Source of the DNA: Paracoccaceae bacterium
GTDB taxonomy: Bacteria; Pseudomonadota; Alphaproteobacteria; Rhodobacterales; Rhodobacteraceae
DNA length: 5,942 nucleotides
Assembly (NCBI GenBank): GCA_026982515.1
Contig: JALSGY010000046.1
Location: 1-5,942 of the forward strand
Direction of reading: 5' to 3'
Shown here: in pieces, positions 1 through 5,942 of the stretch
Layout: every line of letters begins with the position of its first letter
Numbering within the stretch: position 1 is the stretch's first letter
Made by a program: the position numbers and the translations under genes
The notes under the pieces: generated by a model
What the model saw: the letters and a program-made list of their open reading frames with translations, nothing else
Database searches by the model: none
What the model was told of the DNA's origin: nothing

Positions 1-295
1 TGGCGATCTTGCCGCCGCGGATCATGGCAAAGCTGGTGGCCGAATCGAAATAGGCGGTGTGCGGCAGTTCGGTGATCGTCTGCTTGCCGGCATTGATGAG
101 GTCGGGGTCCTCCTCGCCCTCATAGGGAAAGGGGCCCATGCCCAGCATGCCGTTTTCCGACTGCAGCGTGACGTGGATGTCCTCGGGGATGTAGTTGGAC
201 ACCAGCGTCGGAATGCCGATGCCGAGATTCACATACATCCCGTCTTCGAGCTCCTGCGCGGCGCGTGCCGCCATCTGGTTGCGGTCCCAGGGCAT
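1..295 (-). CDS. scoB: Succinyl-CoA:3-ketoacid CoA-transferase subunit B (partial; C-terminal half outside window)
   Basis: This is the beta subunit of a two-subunit class I CoA-transferase. With subunit A it moves CoA from succinyl-CoA to a 3-keto acid such as acetoacetate, in the cytoplasm. The 98 residues in the window start MPWDRNQMAARAAQ. Residues 44-49 read LQSENG, the family signature 2 motif, and its Glu47 is the residue that forms the covalent glutamyl-CoA intermediate. The nearby NLGIGIPT (23-30) is also typical. The family is usually a little over 200 residues, so about half is missing off the left edge. The ATG is supported by AGGAGG 8 nt upstream, and only 3 nt separate it from the scoA stop, so the two are surely co-transcribed and probably translationally coupled. 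Family assignment is firm. The exact acyl substrate (acetoacetate versus 3-oxoadipate, as in PcaJ) is inferred from overall similarity and is less sure. Confidence 0.93.
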   Translation of the reverse strand, partial: MPWDRNQMAARAAQELEDGMYVNLGIGIPTLVSNYIPEDIHVTLQSENGMLGMGPFPYEGEEDPDLINAGKQTITELPHTAYFDSATSFAMIRGGKIA

Positions 296-298
296 GGA

Positions 299-1003
299 TC
301 AGGCCTCCTCACGCTGGCGCACGGTGCGCTGTTCGATTCGTTTCTCGTGCTCGCCCTGGATCAGGCGGTGCACATAGATGCCGGGCAGGTGGATGTGGTC
401 GGGGTCGAGGCTGCCCGCGGGCACGATCTCTTCCACTTCCATCACGCAGACGCGCCCGCAGGTGGCCGCCGGCACGTTGAAGTTGCGCGCGGTCTTGCGG
501 AAGATGGCGTTGCCGGTCTCGTCCGCCTTCCAGCCCTTCACGATGGCCAGATCGGCGACGATGCCGCGCTCCAGGATGTATGTCTCGCCGTCGAATTCCT
601 TGTGCTCCTTGCCCTCGGCGATCACCGTGCCGACGCCGGTTTTCGTGTAGAAGCCGGGAATGCCCGCCCCGCCGGCGCGCATGCGTTCGGCCAGCGTGCC
701 CTGGGGGTTGAACTCCAGCTCCAGCTCGCCGCTCAGATACTGGCGCATGAACTCGGCGTTCTCGCCGACGTAGGACGAGATCATCTTCTTCACCTGCCGT
801 GTCTGGAGCAGGATCCCGATGCCGAAATCGTCAACCCCGGCATTGTTGGAGGCGAAGGTGAGGTCCTTCACCCCGGACTCCTGGATCGCCTTGATCAGAA
901 GCTCGGGAATGCCGCAAAGCCCGAAGCCTCCGGCGGCGATGAACATTCCGTCATGCAGAAGGCCGTGCAGGGCTTCCGCCGCCGAGTCGTAGACCTTTTT
1001 CAT
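299..1003 (-). CDS. scoA: Succinyl-CoA:3-ketoacid CoA-transferase subunit A
   Basis: This 234-residue protein is the alpha subunit of the CoA-transferase whose beta subunit follows directly. Together they activate acetoacetate to acetoacetyl-CoA at the expense of succinyl-CoA, linking ketone-body or polyhydroxybutyrate breakdown to the TCA cycle. Residues 18-33 (DG, then AAGGFGLCGIP) match CoA-transferase signature 1 throughout. NPQGTLAER (99-107), AGIPGFYTKTGVGT (113-126) and DPDHIHLPGIYVHRLIQG (200-217) are typical of the SCOT-type A subunit and argue against AtoD or PcaI, although those paralogues share the fold. The length is normal and there is no signal peptide or membrane segment. The ATG is preceded by AAGGGAG at 6 nt spacing. 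The last residues are charged (KRIEQRTVRQREEA), and their codons also contain the scoB ribosome-binding site. Substrate specificity is inferred from sequence resemblance only. Confidence 0.95.
   Translation of the reverse strand: MKKVYDSAAEALHGLLHDGMFIAAGGFGLCGIPELLIKAIQESGVKDLTFASNNAGVDDFGIGILLQTRQVKKMISSYVGENAEFMRQYLSGELELEFNPQGTLAERMRAGGAGIPGFYTKTGVGTVIAEGKEHKEFDGETYILERGIVADLAIVKGWKADETGNAIFRKTARNFNVPAATCGRVCVMEVEEIVPAGSLDPDHIHLPGIYVHRLIQGEHEKRIEQRTVRQREEA
304..309 (-). promoter_or_regulatory. Ribosome-binding site of scoB inside the end of scoA
   Basis: The minus strand reads AGGAGG here, a perfect anti-16S match, followed by 8 nt and then the scoB ATG. It lies within the last codons of scoA. 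The junction reads TGATCCATG, so ribosomes ending scoA are delivered almost onto the scoB start. This fixes the scoB start and supports equal production of the two subunits. Confidence 0.8.
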
Positions 1004-1032
1004 TGAGTGCTCCCTTGTGCAGTCTGGACCGT

Positions 1033-1061
1033 GTTCTCGGCCGATCCGGCACCGGAGTCAA
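1033..1061 (-). promoter_or_regulatory. Candidate sigma-70-type promoter of scoAB
   Basis: The minus strand carries TTGACT at 1056-1061, then 17 nt, then GAGAAC at 1033-1038. The -35 element matches five of six consensus positions and the spacing is ideal. The -10 element is poor (three of six), which is common in GC-rich alphaproteobacteria. Transcription would begin near 1026, giving a leader of about 20 nt before the scoA ATG. The spacer contains a 12-nt inverted repeat (TCCGGCACCGGA on the plus strand, 1045-1056), which could be an operator. It follows the presumed topA terminator, which fits scoAB being its own transcription unit. This is prediction by eye only. Confidence 0.4.
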
Positions 1062-1100
1062 TAAATTGCCGCGCCGCGGCAAGAAAAATCCGCATTGCGG
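1062..1100 (-). terminator. Probable intrinsic terminator of topA: two small tandem hairpins with T-rich tails
   Basis: Starting 13 nt past the topA stop, the minus strand shows CCGC-AAT-GCGG (1090-1100 with flanking bases) followed by TTTTT at 1084-1088. Immediately after comes a stronger palindrome, TTGCCGCG-G-CGCGGCAA (1066-1082), followed by TTTAT. Each has a hairpin then a T-rich run in the direction of topA transcription, as expected of Rho-independent terminators. The first stem is short (4-5 bp) and the second T-tract is broken, so each alone may be weak. The T-tract of the first sits at the base of the second. The candidate scoA -35 element overlaps the end of this region. Confidence 0.5.
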
Positions 1101-1113
1101 CGAGGGAGGTGGC

Positions 1114-3624
1114 TCAGGCCTTCTTGCGCCGCTTTCCACCCTTCTTCGCGGCCTTTTCTTCCAGCAGCTGCAGGGCCATTTCCATGGTCACGTCGGCGGG
1201 CTCCACCCCCTTGGGCAGGGTGGCGTTGATCCTGCCCCATTTCACATACGGCCCGTAGCGTCCGTCCATCACGTTCACCGGCCCGCCCTTTTCGGGATGC
1301 TCGCCCAGCTCCCTGAGCGGGCTGGCTGCGGCGCGCCCGCCCCGGCCGCGGCTGGCCTTTTGTGCCAGTAGCTCGACGGCGCGGTTCATGCCGATGGTGA
1401 ACACCTCGTCCACCTCGGGCAGGTTGGCATAGAGGCGGCCGTGCTTCACGTAGGGGCCATAGCGCCCGATGCCGGCCTCGACCGGCTCGCCATCCTCGGG
1501 GTGCGGGCCGATGACGCGCGGCAGATCCAGCAGCATCAGCGCCTTTTCCAGCGTCATCTCGGCCGGGTCCCACCCCTTGGGCAGGCTGGCGCGCGGCGGT
1601 TTGGGGTTTTCCTCGGTGGCCTCTCCACGCTGCACGTAGGGGCCGAAGCGGCCGGTGCGCAGCGAGATCACTTCGCCCGCGTCCTCGCCCAGGATCCGCT
1701 CGCCGTTGGTGCCGTCATCGTCGCCGTTGGGTGCCGTCAGCGGGCGGGTGTAGCGGCACTCGGGGTAATTGGAGCAGCCCACGAAGGCACCGCCCGCCCG
1801 GGAGGTCTTCAGCCCCAGCCGCCCGGCGCCGCACTTGGGGCACAGGCGCGGATCGGTGCCGTCCTCGCGCGCAGGATAGAGGTGGGGGGCCAGCGCCTCG
1901 TCGATCTTCTCCAGCACTTCCGAGATGCGCAGATCGGCGGTTTCGGCGATGGCGGCGGAAAAGTCCTTCCAGAAACGCTCCAGCACCTCCTTGTAGTCGC
2001 GTTCACCGGCCGAGATGTCGTCGAGCTGCTCTTCCAGATCGGCGGTGAAATCATAGCCCACGTATTTGCGGAAGTATTTCATCAGGAAGATCGTTACCAG
2101 CCGCCCCTTGTCCTCGGGGATCAGGCGGTTCTTCTCCTTGCGCACATAGCCGCGGTCCTGGATCGTGGTGACGATGCTGGCGTAGGTCGAGGGCCGGCCG
2201 ATGCCCAGCTCCTCCATCCGCTTGACCAGGGTCGCCTCGGTGTAGCGCGGTGGCGGCTGGGTGAAGTGCTGCTCGGGCGTGACGGCACGTTTTTCGGCCG
2301 GCTCGCCCTGAACGACCCGGGGCAGGCGCTTGTCATCCTCCTCGGCCGCGGTGTCGTCGCGGCCTTCCTCGTAGACCCGCAGAAAGCCGTCAAACAGCAC
2401 CACCTGGCCGGTGGCGCGCAGCTCCACCTGGCCATCCTCGCTGCCGACGATCACGGTGGTGCGCTCCAGCCGGGCGGCGGCCATCTGGCTGGCGATGGTG
2501 CGCTTCCAGATCAGATCGTAAAGCTTGCGCTGATCGGCATCCGTCACCTTCAGCCGGTCGGGCGAGAGCGCCATGTCGGTGGGGCGGATGCACTCGTGCG
2601 CCTCTTGCGCGTTCTTCGCCTTGTTCTTGTACATGCGCGGGCTTTTCGGCACGTATTCCTCGCCGTAGCGCGCCTTGATGGCGTCACGCGCGGCCATCAC
2701 CGCCTCGGGCGCCATGTCGATCCCGTCGGTGCGCATGTAGGTGATATGGCCTGCCTCGTACAGGCGCTGGGCGGCGCTCATCGTCTGGCGCGCGCCGAAG
2801 CCGAACTTGCGGCTGGCCTCCTGCTGCAGGGTCGAGGTCATGAACGGGGCATAGGGGTTGCGGTTGGCGGGCCTGGCCTCGACGGACCTGACCACCAGAT
2901 CGCGGCTGTTGACGGCCTGCACCGCCAGTTCGGCGGCGGTTTCGTTCTCGATGCTGAACTTTTCCAGCTTCCTGCCGCCCAGAACCGTCAGCCGGGCGTC
3001 ATAGGTCTGGCCGCGGGGGGTGGCGAGCCGGGCGGTGATCGTCCAGTATTCCTGCGGACGGAAGGCCTCGATCTCCATCTCGCGCTCGACGATCAGCCGC
3101 AGGCAGACCGATTGCACCCGCCCGGCCGATTTCGCGCCGGGCAGCTTGCGCCACAGCACCGGCGAGAGGTTGAAACCCACCAGATAATCCAGCGCCCGGC
3201 GGGCCAGATAGGCCTCGACCAGGGCCTGATCGACCTGGCGGGGGTTCTTCATCGCCTCGGAGACGGCGGCCCTGGTGATCGCGTTGAACACCACGCGGCT
3301 GACCGGGGTGTCCTTGCCGATGGCCTTGCGCTTCTTCAGCGTCTCTTCCAGGTGCCAGCTGATTGCCTCTCCCTCGCGGTCGGGGTCGGTTGCGAGGATC
3401 AGTTCGTTGTCTTCCTTCAGTGCGTCCGCGATGGCCTTCACGTGCTTGCGGCTGTCCGAAGATATTTCCCATTTCATGGCGAAATCGTGCTCGGGATCCA
3501 CCGAGCCGTCCTTCGGCGGCAGGTCGCGGACGTGGCCGTAAGAGGCGAGAACGGTGTAATCCTTGCCCAGATAGTTGTTGATTGTCTTGGCTTTGGCCGG
3601 AGATTCGACAACGACGACGGGCAT
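1114..3624 (-). CDS. topA: DNA topoisomerase I (type IA)
   Basis: This 836-residue enzyme relaxes negative supercoils by passing one DNA strand through a transient break in the other, countering gyrase behind transcription and replication. The Toprim domain opens the protein: VVVVESPAKAKTI gives catalytic Glu7, and LATDPDREGEAISWHL gives the metal-binding Asp80, Asp82 and Glu84. The nucleophile lies in GHITYMRTDG, at Tyr296 with supporting Arg298. KSAGRVQSV (165-173) and GIGRPSTYASIV (474-485) are further family blocks. One four-cysteine zinc finger follows (Cys595, 598, 617, 623). After it come three C-terminal repeats, marked by GRFGPYV or GRYGPYV at about 658, 720 and 788, and a basic tail (KKGGKRRKKA). 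E. coli TopA instead has three zinc fingers, so this is the alphaproteobacterial layout. The ATG at 3624 is preceded by AGAGG at 6 nt and begins the conserved core. An in-frame ATG further upstream would overlap the end of dprA and add non-conserved sequence. The gene has its own likely promoter and terminator. Confidence 0.97.
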   Translation of the reverse strand: MPVVVVESPAKAKTINNYLGKDYTVLASYGHVRDLPPKDGSVDPEHDFAMKWEISSDSRKHVKAIADALKEDNELILATDPDREGEAISWHLEETLKKRKAIGKDTPVSRVVFNAITRAAVSEAMKNPRQVDQALVEAYLARRALDYLVGFNLSPVLWRKLPGAKSAGRVQSVCLRLIVEREMEIEAFRPQEYWTITARLATPRGQTYDARLTVLGGRKLEKFSIENETAAELAVQAVNSRDLVVRSVEARPANRNPYAPFMTSTLQQEASRKFGFGARQTMSAAQRLYEAGHITYMRTDGIDMAPEAVMAARDAIKARYGEEYVPKSPRMYKNKAKNAQEAHECIRPTDMALSPDRLKVTDADQRKLYDLIWKRTIASQMAAARLERTTVIVGSEDGQVELRATGQVVLFDGFLRVYEEGRDDTAAEEDDKRLPRVVQGEPAEKRAVTPEQHFTQPPPRYTEATLVKRMEELGIGRPSTYASIVTTIQDRGYVRKEKNRLIPEDKGRLVTIFLMKYFRKYVGYDFTADLEEQLDDISAGERDYKEVLERFWKDFSAAIAETADLRISEVLEKIDEALAPHLYPAREDGTDPRLCPKCGAGRLGLKTSRAGGAFVGCSNYPECRYTRPLTAPNGDDDGTNGERILGEDAGEVISLRTGRFGPYVQRGEATEENPKPPRASLPKGWDPAEMTLEKALMLLDLPRVIGPHPEDGEPVEAGIGRYGPYVKHGRLYANLPEVDEVFTIGMNRAVELLAQKASRGRGGRAAASPLRELGEHPEKGGPVNVMDGRYGPYVKWGRINATLPKGVEPADVTMEMALQLLEEKAAKKGGKRRKKA
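1165..1677 (-). repeat. Three TopA C-terminal repeats (protein-level)
   Basis: Within topA, residues about 650-820 contain three divergent copies of a unit of roughly 60-70 residues. Each is recognisable by G-R-(F/Y)-G-P-Y-V, at DNA positions 1636-1653, 1450-1467 and 1246-1263 for the GRxGPY core. The first two cores are 62 residues apart and the last two 68. The first and third units also share a later LPKG block (681-684 and 803-806) followed by helices such as MTLEKALMLL or VTMEMALQLL. These are the type IA topoisomerase C-terminal repeats, thought to bind DNA. At the DNA level the copies are diverged, so this is not a recent tandem duplication. Confidence 0.8.
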
Positions 3625-3663
3625 GGATTTCCTCTCGACTCGCTCTGGGAGCATTGGCGCGGG

Positions 3664-3693
3664 AAGATGTGTGCGCCTTTCCCCGATTGTCAA
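3664..3693 (-). promoter_or_regulatory. Candidate promoter of topA
   Basis: The minus strand has a perfect TTGACA at 3688-3693, then 18 nt, then CATCTT at 3664-3669 (three of six -10 consensus positions). An alternative with a 17-nt spacer gives a worse -10 (ACATCT). Transcription would begin near 3657, leaving a leader of roughly 33 nt before the topA ATG, with the AGAGG ribosome-binding site inside it. It lies in a locally AT-richer stretch between dprA and topA. The consensus -35 and the GC-rich hairpin just upstream both suggest that topA is transcribed separately from dprA, at least in part. Prediction by eye. Confidence 0.5.
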
Positions 3694-3737
3694 TGGAGAG
3701 CTTTTCGCCGGTCTTTCGTGACGTCGCCGCGCATCCG

Positions 3738-3774
3738 CCCCGGGCAACAGCCCGGCCGGGCCGGATTGCCGGGG
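3738..3774 (-). terminator. Strong GC hairpin just after dprA (possible terminator)
   Basis: Directly after the dprA stop codon the sequence folds on itself. The outer arm 3738-3747 (CCCCGGGCAA on the plus strand) pairs with 3766-3774 (TTGCCGGGG) with one bulged G, and a perfect inner palindrome GCCCGGCCGGGC sits at 3750-3761. The position, one base past the stop, is right for a dprA terminator. There is no T-tract on the downstream side, so it may instead protect the mRNA 3' end, or need Rho. Confidence 0.35.
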
Positions 3775-3775
3775 C

Positions 3776-4978
3776 TCATGATGCCCCGGCGGCAAGGCTG
3801 ATCAGCCCGCCGGGCTGGCGGCTGACCTTGCCTTCGAGCTCGAGAAAGGTCAACTCGGGCGAGAGCACCGAGGCCGGCATCTTCATGTCGCGGATCAGCT
3901 GATCTTCGGCCAGCGGCGAGGGGCCGAGGTGGCGCAGGATGCGCGCGCGCAAGGCGGCGGGGGCGACGGGAGGCACGGGATGCGGCGCATGTCCGCCCCC
4001 GGCCTTGCCTTGCGCATCGGCCGCCGTGTCCGCGCCGGTTGTCGGGCTGGCAGCCGGGGTGGGGGCATCGCGGGTGGCGGGATGCCCGTCTGCAAGCGCG
4101 TCGATCACGTCTTCGGGCCCGCGCACCAGGGTGGCGCCATCGCGGATCAGCATGTTGCAGCCCGAGGCGCGGCCATCGAACGGGTGGCCGGGTACCGCGA
4201 ATACCTCGCGTCCCTGGTCGAGCGCCCCGCGCGCCGTAATCAGGCTGCCGGAGCGTGCCGCCGCTTCGACCACCACCACGCCCGCCGCCAGCCCCGAGAT
4301 GATCCGGTTGCGCTGGGGGAAGTGGCGGGCCCGGGGGAGCAGGCCGAAGGGCTGCTCGGAGATCCGCAGCCCCCTTTCGGCGATTTCCCCGGCCAGCGCA
4401 GCGTTTTCCGTGGGGTAGATCACATCGACCCCGCCGGCCATCACCGCGATGGTGCCGTGCTCCAGCGCTGCCAGATGGGCGGCGGCATCGATGCCGCGGG
4501 CCAGCCCGGAAACCACCACATGCCCCGCTTCGCCCAGCCCGGCGGCAAGCCGCCGCGCCATGCGGGTGCCAAGGCTGGAGGCGTTGCGCGCCCCGACCAT
4601 GGCCAGCAGCGGCCGCTGCAGCAGGGAAGCATCGCCCAGCGCCCACAGGATGGGCGGCGCATCGGGCAGTTGCGCCAGCAGCGGCGGGTATTCGGGGCTG
4701 CCGATGGCCACCATCTGCGCCCCTGCCCGGCGGGCGGCGCGCAGCTCTGCCTCCGCCACCGATTCGGGGCAGGGGTGGTAATCGTGCACCCCGGCGGCCC
4801 TTGCCACCCCGGGCAGGGCCGCAAGCGCATCGGCGGCGCTGCCATGTTCGCGCATCAGCCGGTGAAAGGTGGTGGCGCCAACGCGGCGCGAGCGCAAGAG
4901 GCGGAGCCAGGCGAGCCGCTCTTCCTCGCAGTGGGGTGGGGTGAGGGGGTGGGGGGAAGGGAATAGATCCTCGGCCAT
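3776..4978 (-). CDS. dprA: DNA-processing protein DprA (Smf family)
   Basis: This 400-residue cytoplasmic protein binds incoming single-stranded DNA and loads RecA onto it during natural transformation or uptake of transferred DNA. The Rossmann-like core covers about 93-295: GSPEYPPLL (93-101), MVGARNAS (127-134), VSGLARGIDAAAH (156-168), GGVDVIYP (182-189), FPQRNRIISGL (220-230), SGSLITAR (243-250) and REVFAVPG (257-264). The residues before it (about 20-65) look like the helical N-terminal domain. The C-terminal 60 residues (about 340-395) resemble the DprA winged helix. Between core and winged helix lies a low-complexity Ala/Pro/Gly/Thr linker (about 297-340). The ATG has only a weak ribosome-binding site (GACGGA, 7 nt away), half of it inside an inverted repeat; no better in-frame start precedes the conserved region. 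Genes with this order, dprA then topA, are common in bacteria. Whether the host is naturally competent cannot be told from here; DprA also occurs in non-competent species. Confidence 0.95.
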   Translation of the reverse strand: MAEDLFPSPHPLTPPHCEEERLAWLRLLRSRRVGATTFHRLMREHGSAADALAALPGVARAAGVHDYHPCPESVAEAELRAARRAGAQMVAIGSPEYPPLLAQLPDAPPILWALGDASLLQRPLLAMVGARNASSLGTRMARRLAAGLGEAGHVVVSGLARGIDAAAHLAALEHGTIAVMAGGVDVIYPTENAALAGEIAERGLRISEQPFGLLPRARHFPQRNRIISGLAAGVVVVEAAARSGSLITARGALDQGREVFAVPGHPFDGRASGCNMLIRDGATLVRGPEDVIDALADGHPATRDAPTPAASPTTGADTAADAQGKAGGGHAPHPVPPVAPAALRARILRHLGPSPLAEDQLIRDMKMPASVLSPELTFLELEGKVSRQPGGLISLAAGAS

Positions 4979-4980
4979 CC

Positions 4981-5006
4981 GTGATTCCGTCTCTTGCGGG
5001 AATCAC
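4981..5006 (-). promoter_or_regulatory. 8-bp inverted repeat overlapping the dprA ribosome-binding site
   Basis: The plus strand reads GTGATTCC (4981-4988), ten bases, then GGAATCAC (4999-5006): perfect arms of 8 bp. The near arm begins two bases before the dprA start codon and includes the GGA of its only recognisable Shine-Dalgarno element (4986-4991). In the mRNA it would form a stem-loop that could hold back translation. As DNA it has the size of a dimeric regulator's operator. It is unlikely to be a tldD terminator because no T-tract follows. Confidence 0.45.
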
Positions 5007-5020
5007 CATGCGTCCGCTGT

Positions 5021-5037
5021 GGTTAACGGGTGGTGAA
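5021..5037 (-). promoter_or_regulatory. CtrA-like binding site upstream of dprA
   Basis: The minus strand reads TTCA, seven bases, then TTAACC, against the alphaproteobacterial CtrA consensus TTAA-N7-TTAA(C): one mismatch in the two half-sites and exact spacing. The second half continues as TTAACCAC, seven of eight positions of the TTAACCAT half-site form. It lies about 43-59 nt before the dprA start codon. CtrA control of uptake genes including dprA is known in Rhodobacter capsulatus; that it applies here is inference. A convincing -10 element downstream was not found. Confidence 0.35.
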
Positions 5038-5057
5038 CGGCCGGGAATTTTCCCGGT

Positions 5058-5060
<3 letters not shown>
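5034..5060 (-). terminator. Palindrome at the tldD stop codon (possible terminator or mRNA 3' stabiliser)
   Basis: The core is CCGGGAA-TT-TTCCCGG on the plus strand (5041-5056). An outer pair, TGAAC (5034-5038) with GTTCA (5056-5060), extends the stem with a 3-nt bulge and includes the tldD TGA. The minus-strand sequence after it is CCGTTCACC, without a T-tract, so an ordinary intrinsic terminator is doubtful. It also overlaps the first half-site of the CtrA-like motif. Confidence 0.35.

Positions 5061-5942
<882 letters not shown>

Noticed and set aside
59..1006. A 315-codon open frame on the plus strand opposite scoA and scoB
   Set aside because: It is a shadow of two genuine CoA-transferase genes that carry both family signatures. 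No protein family is recognisable in it.
3625..3795. N-terminal extension of topA to an upstream in-frame ATG
   Set aside because: It would add 57 non-conserved residues, overlap the dprA end and pass through the hairpin and promoter. The ATG at 3624 has a good ribosome-binding site and begins the conserved VVVVESPAKAKTI.
1441..3801. A 786-codon open frame on the plus strand opposite topA
   Set aside because: Its codons mirror those of topA, which has every catalytic motif. Long antisense open frames are expected in GC-rich DNA, and the product is Gly/Ala/His/Arg-rich with no recognisable domain.
3929..4966. A 345-codon plus-strand open frame opposite dprA
   Set aside because: Antisense shadow in GC-rich DNA with no domain and no convincing ribosome-binding site.
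3690..5009. A 439-codon minus-strand frame overlapping dprA in another phase
   Set aside because: The product is Arg/Ala/Pro-rich frameshift translation of dprA. The real DprA motifs are in the neighbouring frame.

Overview
The window is GC-rich, with G/C favoured at third codon positions. It carries only minus-strand genes, packed closely as in an alphaproteobacterial core chromosome. The protein families, the dprA-topA order and the single-zinc-finger TopA suggest Rhodobacterales (a Rhodobacter or Paracoccus relative). That placement is an inference from reading the sequence, not a database result. I see no insertion sequence, phage gene, tRNA, rRNA or CRISPR array.

Reading in the direction of transcription (right to left), the order is: (1) the C-terminal part of tldD, a zinc metalloprotease subunit that runs off the right edge; (2) a 79-nt gap with a palindrome at the tldD stop, a CtrA-like half-site pair and an inverted repeat touching the dprA ribosome-binding region; (3) dprA, the RecA-loading protein that handles incoming single-stranded DNA; (4) a 150-nt gap with a strong GC hairpin and a TTGACA-type promoter; (5) topA, DNA topoisomerase I; (6) a 110-nt gap with two small hairpins that look like the topA terminator and a TTGACT-type promoter; (7) scoA and the first half of scoB, the two subunits of a succinyl-CoA:3-ketoacid CoA-transferase, in a tightly coupled pair that runs off the left edge.

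Functionally these are three neighbouring modules, not one system. TldD does peptide or protein maturation and turnover. DprA and TopA act on DNA. ScoAB activates acetoacetate using succinyl-CoA, as in ketone-body or polyhydroxybutyrate breakdown. Each of topA and scoA appears to have its own promoter, so the window probably holds at least three transcription units.

I found no previously undescribed system. The observations most worth checking are non-coding. The first is the CtrA-like motif upstream of dprA, notable because CtrA controls competence-type and gene-transfer-agent uptake genes in some Rhodobacterales. The second is the 8-bp inverted repeat lying over the dprA ribosome-binding site.
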